Source of the DNA: Shewanella sp. OPT22
Lineage (GTDB): Bacteria > Pseudomonadota > Gammaproteobacteria > Enterobacterales > Shewanellaceae
Direction: 5' to 3'
Assembly: GCF_004168585.1 (NCBI RefSeq)
Contig: NZ_PGVH01000056.1
Location: forward strand, 579,873 to 643,872
Length of the DNA: 64,000 nucleotides
Shown: positions 31,573 to 44,307 of the stretch, in pieces
Numbering within the stretch: the first letter of the stretch is position 1
Layout of the letters: every line of letters begins with the position of its first letter
Program-made: the position numbers and the translations under genes
Notes under the pieces: generated by a model
The model's input: the letters and a program-made list of their open reading frames with translations, nothing else
Databases searched by the model: none
Told to the model about the DNA's origin: nothing

Positions 31573-32442
31573 TTATAAATATTCAACCTTGCCAATAAGA
31601 TGAGGACGTTTGCCTTTTTTGTCTCGCAATTCAAATTGAATTTCTGATTCATCATTTACAGCATTGAATCTAACGTCTGAAGGCATAAATAATGGTAATT
31701 TAAATTCAACATTGACTGAAAATGCATCTCGTTGGATATTATTTTCAAGTAACGCTAAGCATCGAGCTTTTGACCACATTCCATGAGCCAGTACTTTATC
31801 AAAGCCAAAACGCTTAGCTAAAAATGGGTGCAAGTGGATTAAATTGTAATCACCTGATGCTCTTGCGTATTTTAAGCCACAATCAGCATCAATAGATAAC
31901 AGTTGGGCTTCTGTAAAGTCCATTTTGCTACCACGAGGAGGGCGAACTCGTTTCCCACCCTCAATACGGTATAAGTACGTTGAAAAAGATTCCCAAACCA
32001 GCTCACCATTGACCAATGCTTGAGATCTTAAAATAAATTCTAACCCTGAGTCCGTGACCTCACTTTCAAGAAGCTGGCAGTCACAATCAAAAATGTCGCT
32101 TGTTTGGATTTTTCGATATTGCTTAATCGTATTTTTAAGATGGATCATGCCCAAAAGTGGAAAAGTAACCATGTCTTGAGTAAAAATTTCTGCGTGCAAG
32201 CGAAACATAATGACATGTAAGTAAGTCGCAGGAAGTGTAGCGCCATCGTAATTAAATCCACAGACCTGTGCATATTTACTGACCTGCTTATCGTCTATCG
32301 ACACGTTTGGCAAAGACACTTGGATCTGCGGAAGTGATTGCTGATCCCAACCCGGTTTACGGCCGAAGAAAATTTTGCGGTACAAATTAAATAATGATGG
32401 TAGGCGATGCAGTTCGACTCTATGTGGCACACTAATTTCCAT
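31573..32442 (-). CDS. MaoC-like (hotdog) acyl-CoA hydratase
   Basis: 289 aa, double-hotdog arrangement. The C-terminal hotdog has a hydratase-2-like motif (YARASGDYNLIHLHPFLAKRFGFDKVLAHGMW) with the expected Asp and His. The N-terminal half is a degenerate hotdog (YLHVIMFRLHAEIFTQDMVTFPLLGMIHLKN). Expected activity: (R)-specific enoyl-CoA hydration or dehydration in lipid metabolism, in the cytosol. It stands alone with its own terminator and has no evident link to the neighbouring T3SS regulators. Confidence 0.83.
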   Translation of the reverse strand: MEISVPHRVELHRLPSLFNLYRKIFFGRKPGWDQQSLPQIQVSLPNVSIDDKQVSKYAQVCGFNYDGATLPATYLHVIMFRLHAEIFTQDMVTFPLLGMIHLKNTIKQYRKIQTSDIFDCDCQLLESEVTDSGLEFILRSQALVNGELVWESFSTYLYRIEGGKRVRPPRGSKMDFTEAQLLSIDADCGLKYARASGDYNLIHLHPFLAKRFGFDKVLAHGMWSKARCLALLENNIQRDAFSVNVEFKLPLFMPSDVRFNAVNDESEIQFELRDKKGKRPHLIGKVEYL

Positions 32443-32595
32443 ACTTTTACTCTTTGATTCCTGAATATTCCATTACTCATACGACAAGTTGCTACCTCAT
32501 AACGTTATAAAGGTAGTACTCAAGATAAATATGACAAGCGGATAATTATATACCCATAATGATGGCAGGGAAATCAAATAGTTTTGAATAAAAAC

Positions 32596-32632
32596 AGTTA
32601 AGTAGCTCCTTATAAATCGAAGCCACTTAACT
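32596..32632 (-). terminator. Terminator of the chemoreceptor gene
   Basis: AGTTAAGT (32596-32603) pairs with ACTTAACT (32625-32632); read on the minus strand it is followed by GTTTTTATTC. It lies 18 bp beyond the chemoreceptor stop codon. Confidence 0.75.
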
Positions 32633-32649
32633 TAGATTAAAACGAATCG

Positions 32650-34251
32650 TTAAACTTTAAATTGCTTAACCATTTGTGACACATTATCAACAGACTTTAA
32701 TAATTCAACATTACTTTGTTGCAATGATTCTGTTCCCTGAGACGTCTGCTCAGCAATTACAACGATATTACTTAAATTTTCAGCCACACCGTCAGAGACT
32801 GAAACTTGCTGTTCACTCTGTTGGCTGATGGTCTCGCTGGTTTGTTGAATGTTGTTGACTCGTGTCAATACATCCGCCAATGAATTTGAAAGCTCGTCGT
32901 TGTTAGCTACGCAGTTTCTGGTTCCTTGGCGACCTACTTCCATCATCTGTTTCGCTTCTTCAGCCTGCTCTTGAATCAACTTAATCGTATGATGAATATC
33001 GGTTGTCGACTCTTGTGTTTTTAATGCAAGAGAGCGCACTTCATCCGCAACAACAGAAAAGCCTCTGCCCGCTTCACCGGCACGAGCAGCCTCAATTGCT
33101 GCATTAAGTGCAAGTAAGTTAGTTTGATCAGCAATGGATTCAATCACCTCAAGCACTTTACCTATGGCTTCGCTTGATTCGCTAAGAGAGAAAATCACTT
33201 CTGATGTTTTATCCACATTGTCCGTTAATACATTCAGCTCGGTCGTCGCTTGTTCCACGAGTTTAGAGCTACCTTGTGTACCCGTTAAAATATTGCACGC
33301 TTGATCTTTAGCAACTACAACACTCTCGCTAACGGTTACCACCGATGCGGTTACTGAATCCATCGCTTGGCTAATCTGGTTAATTTGCTGCTTTTGAGAC
33401 AATGAGCCTTGCTTCGTTTGCTCGGTGATTGAGGCAAACTCGCCAAACTGCTGATTCATGGTCTCAACTGAACTGGCAATCTCTGACACGGATTGATGTA
33501 CTTTACTGATAAATAAATTGAACTCATGAGACAAACAACCCATTTCATCAGTTGCATTCTCATCCAATCGACGAGTTAAATCACCATCACCACGAGTCAA
33601 CTCAACAACAGCTGCCGTTAACTTCTGAATCGGTGTCACGATGCTGTTTGTGATAATCAAAGCCACAACAATCGCCAGCAATGCAATCACGCTCAGTACA
33701 ATATATACCGTGGACATTTGATCATTAATGTCACTCTCTACTTTTTGTGCGAGATGCTGGGATTCTCTTAATGTTTCAGTCACTAACGCTTTCAATTTAA
33801 GCTGAATATCTAGCTTTTCATCCGCTAAAATTCTGCGATCAAGCAGTTGTGTTTTATTTGTGCCAGCCAGATGCTCACTGATCTGCTTTATCCATGCGTT
33901 AGTCGACTTTTTTACTTCTAATGCTTGAACTTTTGCACGCTCTTCAATACTGGCATCAGCTGCATTTTGAATTTGTTGGTTGAATTTTTTACTGTATGTT
34001 TGAATCTCTTGCTGAACTTCATTGATATTGGCTGGCTCAGTCATGGCCAACACTTCATCTGCATACATTTCAAAAGCTAAAAAGGTTTCCCATGCGCCAT
34101 GACTATTATCAACAGCCTGTAATGGTTGGTTAAAAGCAAAAACGGTTTGCTGACCTTGCTCTTGAAGCTGTTTAATCAAATATAAACTCAGCAAGGAAAA
34201 TATTAAGATTAAGCTAGCAAAGCTAGCGATAACTTTATGTTTTATTTTCAT
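32650..34251 (-). CDS. Methyl-accepting chemotaxis protein
   Basis: 533 aa from ATG 34251 (a TTG two codons earlier also opens the frame). Membrane helix 1 is about 8-26; a periplasmic four-helix-type sensor (about 30-180) follows, then helix 2 (about 185-205, [24 protein letters not shown]), HAMP and the cytoplasmic signalling domain with the hairpin tip ([39 protein letters not shown]). No heme or PAS domain is seen. The start lies 11 bp after the stop of the peroxidase gene, so the two are probably co-transcribed. Expected function: directing motility in response to a periplasmic signal. Confidence 0.93.
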   Translation of the reverse strand: MKIKHKVIASFASLILIFSLLSLYLIKQLQEQGQQTVFAFNQPLQAVDNSHGAWETFLAFEMYADEVLAMTEPANINEVQQEIQTYSKKFNQQIQNAADASIEERAKVQALEVKKSTNAWIKQISEHLAGTNKTQLLDRRILADEKLDIQLKLKALVTETLRESQHLAQKVESDINDQMSTVYIVLSVIALLAIVVALIITNSIVTPIQKLTAAVVELTRGDGDLTRRLDENATDEMGCLSHEFNLFISKVHQSVSEIASSVETMNQQFGEFASITEQTKQGSLSQKQQINQISQAMDSVTASVVTVSESVVVAKDQACNILTGTQGSSKLVEQATTELNVLTDNVDKTSEVIFSLSESSEAIGKVLEVIESIADQTNLLALNAAIEAARAGEAGRGFSVVADEVRSLALKTQESTTDIHHTIKLIQEQAEEAKQMMEVGRQGTRNCVANNDELSNSLADVLTRVNNIQQTSETISQQSEQQVSVSDGVAENLSNIVVIAEQTSQGTESLQQSNVELLKSVDNVSQMVKQFKV

Positions 34252-34262
34252 TCTCAACCTGC

Positions 34263-35240
34263 TTAATACGGAAGTAAAGGAAGCGTAATTGCTTTATCTT
34301 CGCCAGTTAGTGTCATTAAAAACGCCTCTAGATCCGTGATTTCTTGCGCAGTTAATTCAAGTGGCTGGATCTTATTCGATAGTGAGGGTCTACGATTGAA
34401 ACCAGCGACATAATGCACGATAACCTCACGCAGTGTTTCCATTGAACCATCATGCATAAAAGGGGCTCTTTGAGTAATGTTTCTCAAGCTCGGCGTTTTG
34501 AACGCTTTTTCATCTTGAGGATTGCCAGTGATCAACATCCTTCCATCGTCATCGCTATTAATTCCGATATCATGATACTCATGATCAGTGAAATTCCACC
34601 CCGTATGGCAGCTTACGCATTGCGCTTTACCATTAAAAAGTTCAAAGCCTCTTTTGGCATTGCTACTAATAGCAGATTCATCCCCTTCAACCCAGCGATC
34701 AAATGGCGCTTCACCCGATACGATTGTGCGTTCGAATGTTGCAATTGATTTACGAATATTTTGTTCATTGATACCAGAAGTACCAAATACTCGAGAGAAT
34801 AAATTACGATACCCTTCAACAGCACTTAACCGTTCCACCACTCCTTCCATAGAAATGTTCATTTCTACCGCAGCTTCGATAGGTCCTTGAGCTTGCTCTT
34901 CGAGCGTTTTTGCACGGCCATCCCAGAAAAACTCTTTTCCCCATGCAGCATTGATGATAGTCGGAGAGTGCCGACCTAGTTGAGTATTTTGACTGCCTAC
35001 AGCAGCGGCCGTTGCATCTTCCCAACCAAAACTGGGGTTATGACAACTTGCACAGGTTAAATTGCGATTTTTGCTGAGTCTTGGATCAAAAAACAGCATT
35101 TTACCCAATGCGGCTTTAGACGCACTGTATGGGTTGGTTGCTGGGAAAGGGATATGATCTGGCCTAACAAATTGGCTTTTATCTGCAGCGAAAACAAATG
35201 ATGAGAATGTCATCAAAGAAAAAAGAAATATTTTTTTCAT
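34263..35240 (-). CDS. Periplasmic di-heme cytochrome c peroxidase (MauG/CcpA family)
   Basis: 325 aa with a signal peptide ([19 protein letters not shown]). Two c-type heme sites are seen: CASCH (C63-C66-H67) and CVSCH (C208-C211-H212). Family motifs include [31 protein letters not shown] and [27 protein letters not shown]. It reduces hydrogen peroxide, or oxidises a partner, in the periplasm using electrons from cytochromes. The chemoreceptor gene follows at once. Confidence 0.92.
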   Translation of the reverse strand: MKKIFLFSLMTFSSFVFAADKSQFVRPDHIPFPATNPYSASKAALGKMLFFDPRLSKNRNLTCASCHNPSFGWEDATAAAVGSQNTQLGRHSPTIINAAWGKEFFWDGRAKTLEEQAQGPIEAAVEMNISMEGVVERLSAVEGYRNLFSRVFGTSGINEQNIRKSIATFERTIVSGEAPFDRWVEGDESAISSNAKRGFELFNGKAQCVSCHTGWNFTDHEYHDIGINSDDDGRMLITGNPQDEKAFKTPSLRNITQRAPFMHDGSMETLREVIVHYVAGFNRRPSLSNKIQPLELTAQEITDLEAFLMTLTGEDKAITLPLLPY

Positions 35241-35464
35241 CTAAAACCTAATTTCACCGTCTATGCGGTTTTTGTTCTTGTTGTATTTATTTAATTTTTA
35301 TGAATAAACAATACCATTGATTCAAGTGGTGGCCTGTACAAAAACATACCATTCGACCTTTATCAAAATAAAAAACTCGTTTATTTTAAGCTGAATCAAT
35401 TTCATGCCAAAAAAGACCTGAATTTCAGCTACAATCATTCAAAATTCTAAGTAAAAAATGCCCT

Positions 35465-36469
35465 ATGACATTGCCATCTTCAAATCAACACATCCAATAC
35501 GATTCTACGGGTTCGATTGAATCGATGACTTTGACCAGCTCTCCAATGCCAATCCCTAATGACCAACAAGTATTAATTAAAGTCAAAGCAGCAGGAGTCA
35601 ATGGTCCTGATATTGCTCAGCGTCAAGGTGTATATCCAGCCCCAAAGGGAGCTTCACCCATATTAGGCCTTGAAGTTTCAGGTGAAATTGTTGCCAAAGG
35701 CAATGATGTCACTTCATGGTCTATTGGCGATAAGGTTTGTGCGCTCGTTCCTGGAGGTGGCTATGGTGAATATGCCGTCACACACCAAGATCATTGTCTA
35801 CCAGTGCCAAATTCGATTGATTACTTTATAGCGGCTGCATTACCCGAAACTTTATTTACGGTTTGGGGAAATTTATTTATCAGAGGAGGACTCAAAAGTG
35901 AAGAAACCGTTCTCATCCATGGCGCTTCTGGAGGGCTAGGAAATACTGCGATTAAACTTGCGAAAGCATTTGGTGCGCACGTCATTGTAACGGCTGGCTC
36001 TGCAGAAAAATGCCATCATTGCAAACAACTTGGTGCTGATGACGCTTTTGATTATCACAATACAGAACTTGAATCACGACTTAAAGAGTCTGCACCTCAA
36101 GGGATCGACGTTGTGTTCGATATGGCAGCGGGTGACTTTGTAAATCTAAACTTGAAGCTTTTAAAAATGGATGGCCGAATGGTTACCGTTGCATTAAAAA
36201 GAGGTGCGAAAGCTCACGTTGACGTATTCCGACTAATGGCTAAAAGGATCGTCTGGACAGGTTCCACTTTGCGTCCTCAATCTGACGAAGCAAAAGCAGA
36301 GATAGCGAATCAATTAAAATCTCAGGTGATACCGCTTATTGAAGCGGGAAAATTAACACCTTTTATCCATAAAATTTTTCTTTTAGAAGATGCGCAAAAA
36401 GCCCATGAATTAATAGAAAAAGGTCACCATGTCGGTAAGGTTGTTCTCGATTTAACTCATTGTCATTGA
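35465..36469 (+). CDS. NAD(P)H:quinone oxidoreductase, PIG3/MDR family
   Basis: 334 aa. Medium-chain dehydrogenase fold without the structural zinc cysteines. It has an N-terminal GroES-like domain (KVKAAGVNGPDIAQRQGVYPAPKGASPILGLEVSGEIVAKG) and a Rossmann fold with the NADPH motif (ETVLIHGASGGLGNTAIKLAKAFGAHVIVTAGSAEK). Such enzymes reduce quinones in the cytosol. Monocistronic. Confidence 0.88.
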   Translation: MTLPSSNQHIQYDSTGSIESMTLTSSPMPIPNDQQVLIKVKAAGVNGPDIAQRQGVYPAPKGASPILGLEVSGEIVAKGNDVTSWSIGDKVCALVPGGGYGEYAVTHQDHCLPVPNSIDYFIAAALPETLFTVWGNLFIRGGLKSEETVLIHGASGGLGNTAIKLAKAFGAHVIVTAGSAEKCHHCKQLGADDAFDYHNTELESRLKESAPQGIDVVFDMAAGDFVNLNLKLLKMDGRMVTVALKRGAKAHVDVFRLMAKRIVWTGSTLRPQSDEAKAEIANQLKSQVIPLIEAGKLTPFIHKIFLLEDAQKAHELIEKGHHVGKVVLDLTHCH

Positions 36470-36766
36470 AACGTAATCTTCCCTTTATAGATTACTCAAG
36501 CTGCTGGTTTATTAAGCGAAACGTTAAAATTAAATTAACATTAAACTTACTAAAAAAAACTTGAAGCACAAAAAAAATCGGCTAAAGTCGTAAATATGAT
36601 TTAGAGCTAAGTACTGATGTCATAGGCTTTGGCTCAATTATAAATCAGAATTGAATATTGAACTTTACTGGAAATTAACTGACCTAATGAAACGGGTAAG
36701 TTCTGAATTGTATATGTGATATTTCCGCTTTTGAGCTGGAAATTGAAATGAAGGGCATTGGCATAT

Positions 36767-37192
36767 ATGAACAGCATGACAAAACTAAAAGTTTGGTATG
36801 GTGAATTACGCACCTCCAGAGGAAACAGCATTGTAATTCACGATCAAGCATTACCGGAAGCAACTCCCGGTAGAATCTATTTATACAACTCCAACCGACA
36901 TGCCATTATTGAGTATGTCAAAGATATCGTTGAGTCTAACCTCTATGATCTTGATGATACCAGCCTCAAACAGGCACAGAAAAACTATGCTGCCGCATGG
37001 AAAGACGCACGTATAGAATTTCTTAATGTTCAAAAAGATCATCTAGAGTTAACTGAAGAAGTTGCTTCCATGCCAGAGAAGGCGGTGGCAAGCCCAAAGA
37101 AAACCATCGAAGAAGACTTTGTGGAAGATGAAGAGTCTGACGAAGTAGATTACGAACAAGACGAATGGAATAATGACGAATATGAAGAATAA
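36767..37192 (+). CDS. Hypothetical acidic protein
   Basis: 141 aa from ATG 36767, which has AAGGGC at workable spacing; an upstream TTG (36758) and a downstream ATG (36776) are alternatives. Residues 1-60 form a compact basic-to-neutral domain (KLKVWYGELRTSRGNSIVIHDQALPEATPGRIYLYNSNRHAIIEYV), 60-100 are helical, and the last 40 are Asp/Glu-rich (EEDFVEDEESDEVDYEQDEWNNDEYEE). No signal peptide. Family not recognised; acidic tails of this sort occur in nucleic-acid-mimic or chaperone proteins, but no function is assigned. The 297 bp before it are A+T-rich with no gene. Confidence 0.72.
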   Translation: MNSMTKLKVWYGELRTSRGNSIVIHDQALPEATPGRIYLYNSNRHAIIEYVKDIVESNLYDLDDTSLKQAQKNYAAAWKDARIEFLNVQKDHLELTEEVASMPEKAVASPKKTIEEDFVEDEESDEVDYEQDEWNNDEYEE

Positions 37193-37217
37193 TTGTCATT
37201 AATCAAAAAGCGACCCA

Positions 37218-37250
37218 TAAAGTGGCACGGTATGTTGCGCCACTTTTTAT
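37218..37250. terminator. Bidirectional terminator between the acidic protein gene and galM
   Basis: AAAGTGGC (37218-37225) pairs with GCCACTTT (37238-37245), followed by TTATT on the plus strand. It lies between two convergent genes. Confidence 0.75.
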
Positions 37251-37268
37251 TAAAAAAGGTCAATCACT

Positions 37269-38309
37269 TCATTCTGAACTTTGAGCATCAAATTGGTAAC
37301 GACTGATATGATGATAAATCTCATCTGGCTCAGTCCACCCTTTGCCTAATAATTCTGATTGATTGGGAGAGTCAGGCAACAATTGTGGTTCTAGACACAC
37401 AGCTTGATGCTGTTTTAACGATTGATTTTTCTTGCCTATCGTTCCTGCCAAAAAGTTTGATGTATACACCTGAACCCCAGGTTGATTGGTATACAAGGTC
37501 ATCGAAAGCCCAGCTTTTTGACTGACAATCTGACCGAACCGTTGTAATTCACGACCTTCATTTGGAGTCATTAAATAGCAATGGTCGACACCTTGAGTTT
37601 GCCTCAATGCGTTATCTAACACCACATCAGTCAATGCTTTCGGTTGGCGAAAATCTAATACGGTATTACAAACGCTCGCTTTCGACGTAGGAATACTGTT
37701 TTCGTCTGTCGCTAAATACTGCTCGCAATCCGTTTGTAACTCATGTTCTAAAACAGATTCAGAGCCATCAAGATTGAAATAACTATGCTGGGTTAGATTA
37801 ATCGGACACACTTTATCAGTGTCAGCTTGTACCTCAACAAATAGGTTATTGCCCACAAGTCGGTAATCTAATTGTACGTGACAATTACCTGGAAACCCCA
37901 TATCACCATCAGGACTGTGCAACGTCAAACGAACCCCATCAGATAAGCTGCCCATTTGCCAGTTTTTACGGTTAAATCCTTCACTACCACCATGAAGACA
38001 AAGATCAGCATGATTAATATCGAGCTGATAACGCTCACCGTCTTTTGAAATAGTGCCGTTTGCGATTCGATTGGCAAAGCGACCAGCAATAGCACCTAGA
38101 TGCGCATTTTGCTCTAAGTAGCCTTGTGCAGAATCACATCCTAAAACGATATTTTGGCGATCGCCGCTTTTGCCTGCTACCCATAAGCTTTTGATGATAC
38201 CGCCTAGGCTCAGTACTTCCATGGCAATAATGCCATTATCAATTCTCACCCTATCGATTTCACCACCACGAGGGTCGTTCCAAGGCTCTAATACTTTAAT
38301 GGTGACCAT
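37269..38309 (-). CDS. galM: Aldose 1-epimerase (galactose mutarotase)
   Basis: 346 aa, family length. Motifs include GRFANRIANG, NHADLCLHGGSEGFNRKNW, the catalytic-type His in LTQHSYFNLDG and the C-terminal VCLEPQLLPDSPNQ with the catalytic Glu. It converts beta-D-galactose to the alpha form used by galactokinase. It is 11 bp after galK in the same operon. No signal peptide, so it acts in the cytosol. Confidence 0.94.
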   Translation of the reverse strand: MVTIKVLEPWNDPRGGEIDRVRIDNGIIAMEVLSLGGIIKSLWVAGKSGDRQNIVLGCDSAQGYLEQNAHLGAIAGRFANRIANGTISKDGERYQLDINHADLCLHGGSEGFNRKNWQMGSLSDGVRLTLHSPDGDMGFPGNCHVQLDYRLVGNNLFVEVQADTDKVCPINLTQHSYFNLDGSESVLEHELQTDCEQYLATDENSIPTSKASVCNTVLDFRQPKALTDVVLDNALRQTQGVDHCYLMTPNEGRELQRFGQIVSQKAGLSMTLYTNQPGVQVYTSNFLAGTIGKKNQSLKQHQAVCLEPQLLPDSPNQSELLGKGWTEPDEIYHHISRYQFDAQSSE

Positions 38310-38320
38310 AGATCTATTCC

Positions 38321-39508
38321 CTAATCATCAATGCGACAAGCGCCTCTGGTCGCACTGCATAAATATACTTGTGCTTCTATGCCTGTCTTTTTGTAATATT
38401 CTTGTTCAACTGCTAATACAACATCATCGGTCAACTCATGCTCAACCAATGCCACCACACTGCCACCAAAACCACTTCCCGTTAAACGAACACCACCTCG
38501 GTCACCGATTTCGTTATTAATAATATCGACCAACAAATCAATCTCTGGCAGGCTGATCTCAAAATCATCTTTAAGTGAGCGATGAGAATCGGCCATTAGT
38601 TGACTTAATTTTCGAGTATTGTTCATCTCCAATGCACGAGCAGCTTGTTGTGTTCTACGATTTTCTGAAATAACGTGTCGGGCACGTTTATAGAGCGACT
38701 CATCTAGATTGCTTTTTTCACGCTCTAATTGAAATAACTCAACATGGCGTAAGCTGTCTAATCCGAAATGCTCAGCGACTTCTAAACACTCAGACTTTCT
38801 CGTTTGATATTTATGCTGAATATCTTCAGCATATTTACCAGAGTGGACAATGATTAAACTTAATTCTTTAGGTAATGAAATAGAATCATAATCTAAATCT
38901 AAGCAGTCAATTAATACCGCTTGCTCTTCCTCAGCTAAGGCACTGATCATATGGTCTTTAATGCCACAAGTCAGTTTCATATGGTGAAATTCTCCTCGCT
39001 GTGCCAGTTGAGCAACCGCGAGTGGAGATAAATGCAACTGGTGTAAATCGTTGATGGCTGTACCAAAAGCAATTTCCAAAGCTGACGACGACGAAAATCC
39101 CTGCTCAACAGGAACATCACTTACAATGGCAACGTCCATTCCAGAAATCGATAACCCTGACTGAGCTAATGTTGCGGTAAAACTTTTGAGATACTGACTC
39201 CAATGACTAAGGGTGTCTGAGTCATCATTTGTTTCATTTTCAAGACCAAACTGCCATTCAATAAATTCATCAGGAGAGATATCTGTAACTGCTCTAAATA
39301 AACCATCGTCACGTTTCTTGGCTGCAATCACGACATGAAAATTTATGGCTGCAGGTAAAACAAAGCCTTCGTTATAATCAGTATGTTCCCCCATTAAATT
39401 AATACGACCAGGTGCTTGATAACAATCGTCAGCATTAGTTCCAAAGGTTCTTATAAATAGTTTTTTTGCACGTTGGGCCGGGCTCGACATATTTGATACA
39501 ACTTCCAC
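38321..39508 (-). CDS. galK: Galactokinase
   Basis: 395 aa. It has the GHMP-kinase signature motifs: APGRINLMGEHTDYNEGFVLPAAI, the ATP loop QGFSSSSALEIAFG, and GSGFGGSVVAL near the end. It phosphorylates alpha-galactose. The first Met is at 39508; Met at 39490 (MSSPAQRAKKLF) fits the family start better and would place the CRP-like site further upstream. galT and galE, the next Leloir steps, are not in the window. Confidence 0.95.
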   Translation of the reverse strand: MEVVSNMSSPAQRAKKLFIRTFGTNADDCYQAPGRINLMGEHTDYNEGFVLPAAINFHVVIAAKKRDDGLFRAVTDISPDEFIEWQFGLENETNDDSDTLSHWSQYLKSFTATLAQSGLSISGMDVAIVSDVPVEQGFSSSSALEIAFGTAINDLHQLHLSPLAVAQLAQRGEFHHMKLTCGIKDHMISALAEEEQAVLIDCLDLDYDSISLPKELSLIIVHSGKYAEDIQHKYQTRKSECLEVAEHFGLDSLRHVELFQLEREKSNLDESLYKRARHVISENRRTQQAARALEMNNTRKLSQLMADSHRSLKDDFEISLPEIDLLVDIINNEIGDRGGVRLTGSGFGGSVVALVEHELTDDVVLAVEQEYYKKTGIEAQVYLCSATRGACRIDD

Positions 39509-39527
39509 ACACTTTTTTGAAGGTATC

Positions 39528-39543
39528 TGTGAGTTATATCACG
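39528..39543 (-). promoter_or_regulatory. CRP-like site upstream of galK
   Basis: TGTGA-GTTATA-TCACG has the conserved GTGA-N6-TCAC core of CRP operators. It lies 20 bp before the longer galK start, or 38 bp before the alternative. This is close for an activator, so the role is uncertain. Confidence 0.5.
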
Positions 39544-39594
39544 TCTGAAATGAATTTGTAACTGAATGTTGTTTGGAAGTTTTAACGGAATAAA

Positions 39595-39624
39595 AAACGC
39601 TCTATACAAGGAGATAGAGCGTTT
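39595..39624 (-). terminator. Terminator between the symporter gene and galK
   Basis: An 11-bp perfect stem AAACGCTCTAT (39595-39605) with ATAGAGCGTTT (39614-39624), followed on the minus strand by a T-run. It divides the cluster into an upstream part (propeller protein, lacZ, symporter) and galK-galM. Confidence 0.85.
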
Positions 39625-39635
39625 AATGGAATTGT

Positions 39636-41096
39636 TTAAGCGTTTGTTGCAGACACCTTAGTTTCATCAATCGACGGTGACTCATCATCGACTTTTAATA
39701 CTGTCTTTTGCCCACCTAAAAAGCGGCTTAACATGAGCGTAAACAGGACGGTAACCAATAATGTAATCGCCATTAAGTGGATGTAATGCAATGGGCTCCA
39801 AACGAATGTAAATATCGCATAAACCGTCACACCAAAAATCAAGCCGACTTTAATTGCCGTTGCGTGAACGTTTTTAAAGGCTAATGCGCAAATAAATGCT
39901 GCCAGAACAGGCATAGAATATAAGCCATTTAATTGTTGAAGCAATGCAATAATACTATCAGAGTTAGCAAAAACAGGGACAAGAGAAAGGGAAACGACAG
40001 TGAAAAAAAGTGCCACACGGGTTGCTATCTTTTTCACATCGGCATTAGGGTTGATGTAGTTTTTATGAATATCGCAAGTGTACAGTGCAGCTGCAGAATT
40101 TAAGCATGAATTAAACGAACTCAACACTGCGCCAGCAATCACAGCAGCAAACGCTCCAGACATCCAATGAGGTAATAAATCACCAACAAGCCTGCCATAG
40201 GCAACATCACCAACATCACCATACAATTTTAACGCCACAATACCGGGTAAAACGACGATTAATGGAGTGAGTAGCTTCGCAAATACGGCGGCATATAACC
40301 CTTTTTGTGCTTCTTCGACTGAGTCTGCCGCTAAAGCACGCTGAGTAATCACCATATTGGTTCCCCAATAGAAGATTTGAATAAAGATCATACCCGTAAA
40401 GAGCGTGTGCCAAGGAATATCAGATTCATTATCTCCGATTAGGGTTAAGTGATCGGCTGGAATACCAGAAAAATCCCAATTAATCGCATTCATAGCAAGA
40501 TAAGAAACGATGGCTCCCATGATCAGCAACCCGAATCCATTATAAGTGTCGGAAATCGCAATAGCTCTTAAACCACCAAAAATAGCATACACGGCACCAA
40601 CAACAGCAAATAGGGCTGCAATCATGATCACAGGCAACTGAACATCAAACATCGACTTCATGAACAGTGAGCCGGTATAGAGCACAACGGGTAGCAAAAT
40701 AAATGCATATCCAAGCATAAAAAATACGGACACCATGGCGCGAATACCTTTGTCATTGTATTTGCGTTCCAGTAATTCCGTGGTCGTTGTACAGTTGTAT
40801 TTGTAATAAATTGGGATGAGCCATTTGGCCAAAATAATGATGCCCAACGCCGCACCAATCTCCCACCAAGCAACAAGCAAGGTTTGAGCGCCATTCATTC
40901 CTACTATCTGCTCAGCACTGATGTTGGTCATCACTAATGAGCCAGCAATGAACACCCAGCTTAAGCCTCCACCTGCGAGAAAGTATTCTTTGCTGTCATT
41001 TTTATCTCTCGGAGCCTGTCTGCATTTAGCGTAAGTAACAACGGCAACTAAAGACGTTAATAAAATAAAAATTGATAATTGAATCACTGTATCCAT
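39636..41096 (-). CDS. Sodium/sugar symporter, SGLT (SSS) family
   Basis: 486 aa with about 13-14 membrane helices. SSS features include the early motif KEYFLAGGGLSWVFIAGSLVMTNISAEQIVGMNG, the FGGLRAIAISDTYNGFGLL segment and the Na+-site-like SSFNSCLNSAAALYTCDIHK. It lies between lacZ and galK, so galactose (or glucose) released by the beta-galactosidase is the likely substrate. It lies 3 bp from the lacZ stop, so translation is probably coupled. Confidence 0.9.
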   Translation of the reverse strand: MDTVIQLSIFILLTSLVAVVTYAKCRQAPRDKNDSKEYFLAGGGLSWVFIAGSLVMTNISAEQIVGMNGAQTLLVAWWEIGAALGIIILAKWLIPIYYKYNCTTTTELLERKYNDKGIRAMVSVFFMLGYAFILLPVVLYTGSLFMKSMFDVQLPVIMIAALFAVVGAVYAIFGGLRAIAISDTYNGFGLLIMGAIVSYLAMNAINWDFSGIPADHLTLIGDNESDIPWHTLFTGMIFIQIFYWGTNMVITQRALAADSVEEAQKGLYAAVFAKLLTPLIVVLPGIVALKLYGDVGDVAYGRLVGDLLPHWMSGAFAAVIAGAVLSSFNSCLNSAAALYTCDIHKNYINPNADVKKIATRVALFFTVVSLSLVPVFANSDSIIALLQQLNGLYSMPVLAAFICALAFKNVHATAIKVGLIFGVTVYAIFTFVWSPLHYIHLMAITLLVTVLFTLMLSRFLGGQKTVLKVDDESPSIDETKVSATNA

Positions 41097-41099
41097 GAT

Positions 41100-44285
<3,186 letters not shown>

Positions 44286-44307
44286 TTAAATGTACATTAT
44301 TGAAAAA

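Noticed and set aside
37221..37237. TGGCACG...TTGC resembling a sigma-54 promoter
   Set aside because: The distance between GG and GC is 11 rather than 10 bases, the sequence is part of a terminator, and it points into the 3' end of a convergent gene.
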